DNA from: a virus
IMG/VR virus record: IMGVR_UViG_3300033146_003505
Span: 1-24,318 of that record
DNA: 24,318 nucleotides
Reading direction: 5' to 3' (one strand)
Of this stretch, positions 19,788 through 24,318 are shown piece by piece. Every line of letters begins with the position of its first letter. The stretch's first letter is position 1. The notes beneath the pieces are model-generated. The model made no database searches. It worked only from the letters and a program-made list of their open reading frames with translations, and was not told where the DNA came from. The position numbers and the translations under genes are program-made.

Positions 19788-20282
19788 TTATTTCACCTCA
19801 AACACTCTACTACACTTCAAGCATTTATATTTTCTTACTTCGTGCATTGATGAGCCGTATATTTTTACATCATTATTACCACAAATATCGCAAACTATGT
19901 TTATATTATTTTCGACTTTTAGCTCTATCTTTTGTAATAACTGTTTGAATGTTCTGTAAATTATTAGTTCTGTTTTATCTTGCATAGTATAATCAACAAT
20001 GCTAGATGACCAACTTCTTCTAGTTCCGTTTCTATAATCGAAAAACAGAGCAGTATCTTTTTCTAAGAATTTAAATATATTCTTTGATATTTCTTGAAAT
20101 CCTAGTTTATGAACTATATCCAACTCTTCTTTTAGTTGATTTCGCTTATTAGATTGCTCTAATTGAAGAGATTTTATCTCGCTTATCAAAGTATCAACAT
20201 CAACTGACTTTCGTTCGCCTTTGGCTGTTGTAGTTGTGTATTCGTTCTTTTTTATTATTTTGATTATTTGACTTAGTTTCAT
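19788..20282 (-). CDS. Helical protein with C-terminal zinc ribbon
   Basis: ATG at 20282 (TAA-A-ATG with the upstream stop) gives 164 residues. The N-terminal part is helical with coiled-coil character (LSQIIKIIKKNEYTTTT; DVDTLISEIKSLQLEQSNKRNQLKEELDIVHKLG). The middle (KNIFKFLEKDTALFFDYRNGTRRSWSSSIVDYT) is mixed. The C-terminus is a clear zinc ribbon: VCDICGNNDVKIYGSSMHEVRKYKC with a following LKCSRVFEVK, i.e. Cys-x2-Cys ... Cys-x2-Cys. Proteins of this layout often bind nucleic acid or recruit a partner. An in-frame GTG five codons upstream is a less likely start. Function unknown. Confidence 0.65.
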   Translation of the reverse strand: MKLSQIIKIIKKNEYTTTTAKGERKSVDVDTLISEIKSLQLEQSNKRNQLKEELDIVHKLGFQEISKNIFKFLEKDTALFFDYRNGTRRSWSSSIVDYTMQDKTELIIYRTFKQLLQKIELKVENNINIVCDICGNNDVKIYGSSMHEVRKYKCLKCSRVFEVK

Positions 20283-20283
20283 T

Positions 20284-20454
20284 TTATAATTCCTCAACTA
20301 AATCAACATCACAATCTTGTCTATCGCAAAATTTGCCGTCAATAGAATAACAAACTTTGTTGCTTCCAAGAAATGTTTGTTTATCATACTTTGACACAAT
20401 CTTTACTTTATCTCCTGCTCTTGTTTTATATGTTTTTCTTAATTGTATAATCAT
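20284..20454 (-). CDS. Unknown 56-residue protein, first gene of early operon C
   Basis: A small beta-rich protein: MIIQLRKTYKTRAGDKVKIV, SKYDKQTFLGSNKVCYSIDG, KFCDRQDCDVDLVEEL. The sequence RAGDKVKIVSKYD...FLGSNKVCYSIDGKF resembles small barrel-like domains of phage proteins that carry a KV-loop and a final acidic DLVEEL. Three cysteines are present. It is the first gene behind promoter cassette C, with ATG in the cassette itself. No specific function is recognised. Confidence 0.6.
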   Translation of the reverse strand: MIIQLRKTYKTRAGDKVKIVSKYDKQTFLGSNKVCYSIDGKFCDRQDCDVDLVEEL

Positions 20455-20529
20455 TTTTATTTATCCTTGTTAATAACTAATATAACATATTATATATAAA
20501 TGTTTATAACTATTATATAGTTAATAAAT
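20452..20529 (-). promoter_or_regulatory. Repeated early promoter, copy C
   Basis: Identical over 78 bases to copy B (19274-19351), including the start codon of the gene at 20454 and the GGATAAATAAAA leader. The far end touches the stop of the 45-residue gene at 20529. It separates the helicase operon from the operon that ends at 19335. Confidence 0.75.
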
Positions 20530-20666
20530 CATTCTTCATCACTATAAACAAATTGCTCTAATTGCTCTAATCTCTCTTCTGTGTCATCTAGTTTCTTCTC
20601 TATTCCGTTTGCTATCTCGAATATTAAGTCTATCTTTTGCGTGTTTGTTAGTTCTGTTTCTTTCAT
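20529..20666 (-). CDS. Unknown 45-residue coiled-coil protein
   Basis: MKETELTNTQKIDLIFEIAN and GIEKKLDDTEERLEQLEQFVYSDEE: an amphipathic helix with heptad-like Leu/Ile spacing and an acidic end. It overlaps the upstream gene by four bases (ATGA), so it belongs to the helicase operon and is its last gene. Likely oligomeric; function unknown. Confidence 0.55.
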   Translation of the reverse strand: MKETELTNTQKIDLIFEIANGIEKKLDDTEERLEQLEQFVYSDEE

Positions 20667-20812
20667 TTTTCTCTTTTTATTTTAAATAATTTGTCTACTA
20701 CTGCATCAAATCTTCCTTGTCCGTAACCTGCACTATATGAGCGTGCAGTCATTTGTTCTATTCTTCTTTTTAGTTCTCTTTTGTTTGGAAATCTTAATTT
20801 TATCTTTATCAT
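20663..20812 (-). CDS. Unknown 49-residue basic protein
   Basis: MIKIKLRFPNKRELKRRIEQ, MTARSYSAGYGQGRFDAVVDKLFKIKREK. A short strand, a basic helix (NKRELKRRIEQMTARS), and a SYSAGYGQGRFDAVVDKLF helix with a GYGQG turn; this kind of small protein with YxxGYxxG followed by a helix is common in phages. It follows the winged-helix candidate by two bases; AAGGAG nine bases before its ATG resembles a Shine-Dalgarno site but is inside the upstream coding sequence. Function unknown. Confidence 0.55.
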   Translation of the reverse strand: MIKIKLRFPNKRELKRRIEQMTARSYSAGYGQGRFDAVVDKLFKIKREK

Positions 20813-20814
20813 TT

Positions 20815-21099
20815 TTATGTCTCCTTATAACAATATTTAGTTATTCTAATCTTGTGCTTTTTTTGATACATTTCTCTAAATGTTGCTATTTCTATAATTC
20901 CTATCTTATTTAATAATTTGAGAATAATTAATACATTTGAATCTAAACCATTAAAGCGTATATTATCTCTTAATTCTGTTATTGTAATCCATTTATTTTT
21001 ATTATCTTTCATATAATTAATTATTCTTATTATATCTAAATTATATTTTTCTATATCTTTTTGTTTTTCTATTAATATTTTATTTTGCTTTATACTCAT
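20815..21099 (-). CDS. Winged-helix-like protein candidate
   Basis: ATG at 21099 (94 residues) follows the upstream stop by four bases; ATG at 21123, eight codons earlier, would overlap the upstream gene and is also possible. After a helical start (SIKQNKILIEKQKDIEKY) the sequence NLDIIRIINYMKDNKNKWITITELRDNIRFNGLDSNVLIILKLLNKIGIIEIATF has the helix-helix-turn-helix order of winged-helix DNA-binding domains (WITITELRDNI ... VLIILKLLNKIGIIEI), followed by KKHKIRITKY as wing. It may be a transcription or replication regulator. It belongs to the helicase operon. Confidence 0.6.
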   Translation of the reverse strand: MSIKQNKILIEKQKDIEKYNLDIIRIINYMKDNKNKWITITELRDNIRFNGLDSNVLIILKLLNKIGIIEIATFREMYQKKHKIRITKYCYKET

Positions 21100-21103
21100 T
21101 TTT

Positions 21104-21538
21104 CTATAAATTATAAAACTCATCTCTCATTATTTCTAATTCTAAATTGTCTTTATTTTTTTGTGATTTTTCTTTTTGTTTTTTTAAAAATTCCTTTGCT
21201 CTATGTTCTCTTAAAAATTCTTCTGTAAGGTTATTGTATTTTTTTGATAAAACATTATATAAACCATCTAATGTTAATAATCCTCCTTCTTCAACCTGTG
21301 ATTTTATTTCTTTTAATGTATTTGAAACTCTATCATCTTTTCTTATTAAATAATTTATATATTCTGTTGATTCTTTTTTATTCTTTAATATTATTTTTAA
21401 ATCCTTTTGCCACAATGTAATAAAATGATTGTTTGATTCAATTTGTTTCTTTAATCTTTCAATTCTTTTATTAAATAATTCATAAATAATAAAATCTAAA
21501 ATATAAATATTTTTATCATCTTTAGATATTAACTCCAT
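21104..21538 (-). CDS. Unknown 144-residue coiled-coil protein
   Basis: A highly charged helical protein: the first part DKNIYILDFIIYELFNKRIERLKKQIE is helical with hydrophobic positions, the middle (IKSQVEEGGLLTLDGLYNVLSKKYNNLT) is a small domain, and residues 105-144 (EEFLREHRAKEFLKKQKEKSQKNKDNLELEIMRDEF) are mostly charged. Its start shares a base with the stop of the helicase gene (TAATG), so the two are coupled and the protein may be a helicase partner or loader. No family is recognised. Confidence 0.6.
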   Translation of the reverse strand: MELISKDDKNIYILDFIIYELFNKRIERLKKQIESNNHFITLWQKDLKIILKNKKESTEYINYLIRKDDRVSNTLKEIKSQVEEGGLLTLDGLYNVLSKKYNNLTEEFLREHRAKEFLKKQKEKSQKNKDNLELEIMRDEFYNL

Positions 21539-23001
21539 TATTCAATATCCTCTTTTTCTAATAAATTATATTGTTCTTTAATATGAGCATTTATTTTTAA
21601 TAAATTTATGTGGTCTATTTTTCTACCACTATTTAGAGTTATTCGCTTTGGTGTTTCATCTGCCATATTAAAAAGTGACCATAATTGAACTAAATCTTTA
21701 TTGTGTGTTATTAAGTTTGATTTAAAACCTGATGATTTACAAAAGTTATTATATGATTCTCTTATTATATCTTTAGAAATATAAATATTATTTTTAATAG
21801 TTTTTAGGTTTAAATTTAAATCTGATACTCCAAATCTTTCATAATATAAATCTGTTAAACTGTTCTCTAATGTTGGGAACGATAATAGCCTATCATAAAA
21901 TAATTCTAACGGTGATTTGTTTAAATCGTTTACATTATCTTTAGCTTCTGTTTGGAATGGTAATAAAGCGTCCTGATGTTCAAAGTCTAAACTGTATAAA
22001 TATTTAATAAAATCTTGTGTTTCATTTGGTAAATTATTAACGAGTTCTTTTCCTTTTTCTTGACACTTATCCCAATTATTACCTAATGGTTTACAAATAT
22101 GATAACTCCCACGACTCTTTCCTAGGTCAATAGGATTCATATTATTAGAAAATACAAAAGATAAAAAATATATTTGTTCTTGTCTTTGATTCTTTCCTTT
22201 TTCATTAATTAGTATTGTGCTTTCTGTTGTTGCTTCTTTTAATGTTTCAATTAAATCTGCATCTCTTTTACCTTCTTCAAGAACTAATATTAATGTTTCT
22301 GTTAGAAAAGCGTTAAAGTCTGAATTAAGTTTACTCATTAATGTTTTTTTTGCATATTTCTCAAATATTGGTTGTAATACATATTTAAAAAATATTCCTT
22401 TACCTGCTCTTTCTCCTGGATAAAAAATAATAATATCTTGTGCTTTTTTATCTGGGTATTTTAATTTGTCTGAAATCTTCATTAATGTATCTGCAACTGC
22501 AAGTTCATTATTGCTGTGTAAATTCATTAATAATTTATAATGATAAGAACAATTATTTTTAAACCAATCAAATTTATTATCAAAAGTATTATCTATCTTA
22601 GAATTAATTAACTTGAATGAGTTTGGTGCTTTAAATGTGTTAAAATATGTTTTTTTATCTATATTATCAATAAATAGAATGTCATCAATAGGTTTAAATT
22701 TAATTCCATCAATTAATATACATTCTTTATTTATTAATTCTGCAAGTTTTTTATTTGGATTAATTAATAATTGTTTGTCTTCTGTGTCAAGTTTTACTAT
22801 GTCTTCTCCATATACTATTTTGAATAAATCATATAATGATACATTTACATTTTCTAGTTCTTTAACTAAAAATCCCTTAATTCTTTTTTCAGAATATTGG
22901 TTATATGAATTCCTTTTTTTATCATATAATATATATTCGTTTTCTGCTGATGATTCACGATTTTTAAAAATCATAAATCCTAGTGTTTCTAATACTCCCA
23001 T
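21538..23001 (-). CDS. SF3-type replicative helicase (DUF5906/D5-like)
   Basis: A 487-residue protein for viral DNA replication. Residues 186-300 carry the superfamily 3 ATPase: IIIFYPGERAGKGIFF (191-206) as Walker A with Lys201, LILVLEEGKRD (237-247) as Walker B with Glu242 and Glu243, and SFVFSNNMNPI (281-291) as motif C with Asn286/287, then KSRGSYHI where Arg298 may act as sensor or finger. The first glycine of the Walker A is Pro195, a departure from the consensus. The N-terminal 185 residues lack a recognisable primase motif; the C-terminal 180 may bind DNA. The gene is first in its operon, beside the iteron region, as replication initiators often are. The leader is about 25 bases. Confidence 0.8.
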   Translation of the reverse strand: MGVLETLGFMIFKNRESSAENEYILYDKKRNSYNQYSEKRIKGFLVKELENVNVSLYDLFKIVYGEDIVKLDTEDKQLLINPNKKLAELINKECILIDGIKFKPIDDILFIDNIDKKTYFNTFKAPNSFKLINSKIDNTFDNKFDWFKNNCSYHYKLLMNLHSNNELAVADTLMKISDKLKYPDKKAQDIIIFYPGERAGKGIFFKYVLQPIFEKYAKKTLMSKLNSDFNAFLTETLILVLEEGKRDADLIETLKEATTESTILINEKGKNQRQEQIYFLSFVFSNNMNPIDLGKSRGSYHICKPLGNNWDKCQEKGKELVNNLPNETQDFIKYLYSLDFEHQDALLPFQTEAKDNVNDLNKSPLELFYDRLLSFPTLENSLTDLYYERFGVSDLNLNLKTIKNNIYISKDIIRESYNNFCKSSGFKSNLITHNKDLVQLWSLFNMADETPKRITLNSGRKIDHINLLKINAHIKEQYNLLEKEDIE

Positions 23002-23049
23002 TTTATTTTTTATATAAGAATTAAGGAGTTAATCAAACAAAAACGATAT

Positions 23050-23059
23050 ATTTATAAAT
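23050..23059 (-). promoter_or_regulatory. TATA box for the helicase operon
   Basis: Minus-strand ATTTATAAAT, centre 23054.5, would start transcription near 23026, about 25 bases before the ATG at 23001; this is one of the longer leaders in the window. Confidence 0.6.
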
Positions 23060-23282
23060 AAATAAAAACTATTATTTGTATAGTTCTACACTATCTAAGT
23101 CTGAGAACTCCATATTCTCTAACTTTTAAATTAATCAAATACTCTTTATAATTAATTAAATCTAAAAGTCTAATTCATAAAACTCTTAATTTATTTATAA
23201 TTATTTCTTATTATTTAATAGTGGTTACTAAATATTTTTGATATTTATTTTTTTTATATTTTATAAAAATAAACTATAATAT

Positions 23283-23616
23283 AATTGGACTTTAGACTTA
23301 ATATATTTCAATTGTCCTTTCAATTGTCCTTTTATTTGTCTTTTAATTTTGATACTATACTATACTATACTACTATTATATATACTTTAGACTATTGGAC
23401 AATTCAAATATATAATATATTAAGATAAACTAAAATATAGTATAAAAAAATATAAGTGTAAAAAAAAAAGAAATAGAATAGGGAATTTCAATTGTCCAAA
23501 TGTCCAAAAAAAATATACATATTACAATAGACAGTCTGTATTGTTAATATATTGCATTTAAATTTTAGACATTTGAAGGACAATTGAAATGTGATGAACT
23601 GTCCTTTTTAGCTGTC
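23283..23616. repeat. Iteron-like repeat cluster, candidate replication origin
   Basis: TTTCAATTGTCC occurs head-to-tail at 23306-23317 and 23318-23329 and again at 23486-23497; its exact reverse complement is at 23578-23589 and a near copy at 23397-23408. Partial copies lie at 23330-23340, 23498-23505, 23567-23577 and 23598-23604. ACTTTAGACT is repeated at 23289-23298 and 23384-23393, next to ATTGGAC. Between the clusters are (ACTAT)n and AT-only stretches that would melt easily, and AGACAGTCT sits in a dyad near 23530. Repeats plus AT-rich DNA beside the helicase gene suit an origin bound by an initiator. Confidence 0.6.
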
Positions 23617-23719
23617 TAGTTGTTTTTATTATATATATTTTGGTTTTATTGTTAGTAGTAACATATTTTTTTAGCATTTTTTTAGTAAGATTTTAACATT
23701 ATTACTACTTTTTGCAAAG

Positions 23720-23729
23720 ATTTATAAAG
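23720..23729 (+). promoter_or_regulatory. TATA box for the ParB-methyltransferase gene
   Basis: ATTTATAAAG centred at 23724.5 predicts a start near 23753, the first base of the tandem 11-base repeat, and a leader of about 24 bases before the ATG at 23777. Confidence 0.6.
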
Positions 23730-23752
23730 TCAAAGAGTTAAATGTTAGTATA

Positions 23753-23774
23753 ATTAATCGGTCATTAATCGGTC
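23753..23774 (+). repeat. Tandem 11-base repeat in the leader, possible operator
   Basis: ATTAATCGGTC is repeated twice without a gap and ends two bases before the ATG at 23777. Its location at the predicted transcription start would let a bound protein block the gene. The CGGTC part is GC-richer than its surroundings. Confidence 0.6.
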
Positions 23775-23776
23775 TT

Positions 23777-24318
23777 ATGGTTTTTCAGATGGTAAATATA
23801 AGAAACAAAATAGTAATAAAGGAGCTTTCTAGCTTATCAGAACACGAAAAGAACAATAAATCTCATCCTCAGGAGCAGGTAGATATATTGAAGCAAAATA
23901 TACTCAAATTTGGCTTTACATCGCCTTTTTTAATTTCTGAAGATTGTAAGATTATTGCAGGTCACGGAAGAAAATTGGCTTGTGATGAATTAGGTATAAA
24001 AAAAGTGCCTTGTATTATTATTGATGATTTATCAGAAGATGAAATTAAGGCTTTGAGAATTGCTGATAATAGAATAGGAGAACTTGGAGAAACTAACTGG
24101 GCTTTCGTAAAAGAAGAGTGGGAAGAATTAAAAGATAGTGGTTTAGACTTCTTAACAGGGTATAAAGAAGAAGATTTCTTAGATATGATAGAAGAACAAG
24201 GAGAAGTAGAAGAAGATGACTTTGAAGCTCCTGATGATATTAATGAGATTGAAACTGATATAAAACTTGGTGATGTATTTAAACTTGGAGAACATAGGTT
24301 AATGTGTGGGAGTTCTAC
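23777..24318 (+). CDS. ParB-like domain fused to DNA methyltransferase, cut by window end
   Basis: The frame is open to the right edge and gives 180 residues of a longer protein. Residues about 12-100 form a ParB/Srx-like domain: ELSSLSEHEKNNKSHPQEQV, LKQNILKFGFTSPFLISEDC, KIIAGHGRKLACDELGIKKV with the GHGR core, and ALRIADNRIGEL. After an acidic linker comes LGDVFKLGEHRLMCGSS, the standard opening of the adenine or cytosine-N4 methyltransferases found behind such ParB domains. The catalytic part is beyond the window. ATG at 23777 and one at 23789 are both in frame. Such fusions are frequent in mobile elements and viruses and may methylate viral DNA against restriction or affect gene expression. 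Confidence 0.8.
   Translation, partial: MVFQMVNIRNKIVIKELSSLSEHEKNNKSHPQEQVDILKQNILKFGFTSPFLISEDCKIIAGHGRKLACDELGIKKVPCIIIDDLSEDEIKALRIADNRIGELGETNWAFVKEEWEELKDSGLDFLTGYKEEDFLDMIEEQGEVEEDDFEAPDDINEIETDIKLGDVFKLGEHRLMCGSS

Larger units (their letters stand above)
23002..23776. other. Long gene-free region between divergent units
   Basis: The 775 bases between the helicase start and the ParB-methyltransferase start contain no convincing reading frame. They hold the helicase promoter (23050-23059), a GAGAA/TTCTC hairpin at 23103-23119, very AT-rich tracts, (ACTAT)-type short repeats near 23352-23376, the GGACAATT repeat cluster and the plus-strand promoter at 23720-23729. Confidence 0.7.

Noticed and set aside
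19453-19948. Two plus-strand frames at 19453-19701 and 19703-19948
   Set aside because: They lie antisense to a continuous chain of coupled minus-strand genes.
20815-20830. Shine-Dalgarno-like AAGGAG before the gene at 20812
   Set aside because: It is a single case, within coding sequence of the upstream gene, while almost all other starts in the window lack such a site.
22217-23017. Plus-strand frames opposite the SF3 helicase gene
   Set aside because: The helicase has full motifs in the minus frame; the plus frames are shadows without promoter or start context.
23306-23608. CRISPR-like array from the TTTCAATTGTCC repeats
   Set aside because: The repeats are only 12 bases, directly adjacent or irregularly spaced and in both orientations; no cas gene is present. 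Iterons are the better reading.

Overview
The window looks like part of the genome of a tailed virus (Caudoviricetes) that infects an archaeon. The archaeal assignment rests on transcription and translation signals. Boxes of the form ATTTATAAAT, typical archaeal TATA elements, sit with their centres about 25-30 bases upstream of the first start codon of most transcription units, so many transcripts are leaderless or nearly so. Shine-Dalgarno sequences are almost absent. Within operons many genes join through an exact TAA-A-ATG stop/start junction. The DNA is strongly AT-rich. A very low-GC host, possibly a DPANN archaeon, is a guess from composition and from a small zinc-ribbon protein; nothing here proves the host.

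Layout. Bases 1-13245 hold a plus-strand virion module: small membrane protein, prohead protease with scaffold-like tail, decoration protein, HK97-fold major capsid protein, connector and neck proteins, tail terminator candidate, tail tube, tail assembly chaperone with a -1 frameshift, a short tape measure protein, distal tail and fibre proteins, and a sequon-rich membrane protein. Terminase and portal are not seen and probably lie to the left. A small minus-strand island (about 4267-5206) with its own promoter interrupts the module between neck and tail genes. Bases 13349-15873 hold a permuted papain-like enzyme and small unknown plus-strand genes in short units closed by hairpin terminators.

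Bases 15925-23001 are a minus-strand early or replication region of short, tightly overlapping genes. Recognisable members are a PD-(D/E)XK-type nuclease, a Sak/DUF1071 single-strand annealing protein, zinc-finger proteins and an SF3-type helicase. Three operons here share one promoter cassette (42 bases identical in all three; 78 identical in two). Two promoter-linked stem-forming intergenic segments are candidate non-coding RNAs; the better one is at 15925-16080. Bases 23002-23776 have no gene but carry repeated TTTCAATTGTCC motifs and AT-rich tracts beside the helicase gene, a good candidate replication origin. At the right edge a ParB-like domain joined to the start of a DNA methyltransferase begins and runs off the window.

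How it fits together: the helicase, annealing protein and nuclease would replicate and recombine the genome from the iteron region, co-regulated by the repeated promoter; the plus-strand block builds head and tail; the methyltransferase could protect or mark viral DNA. The less usual elements are the candidate RNAs, a second gene whose two frames meet at the same A7-GTA slip site as the tail chaperone, and the repeated promoter cassette.
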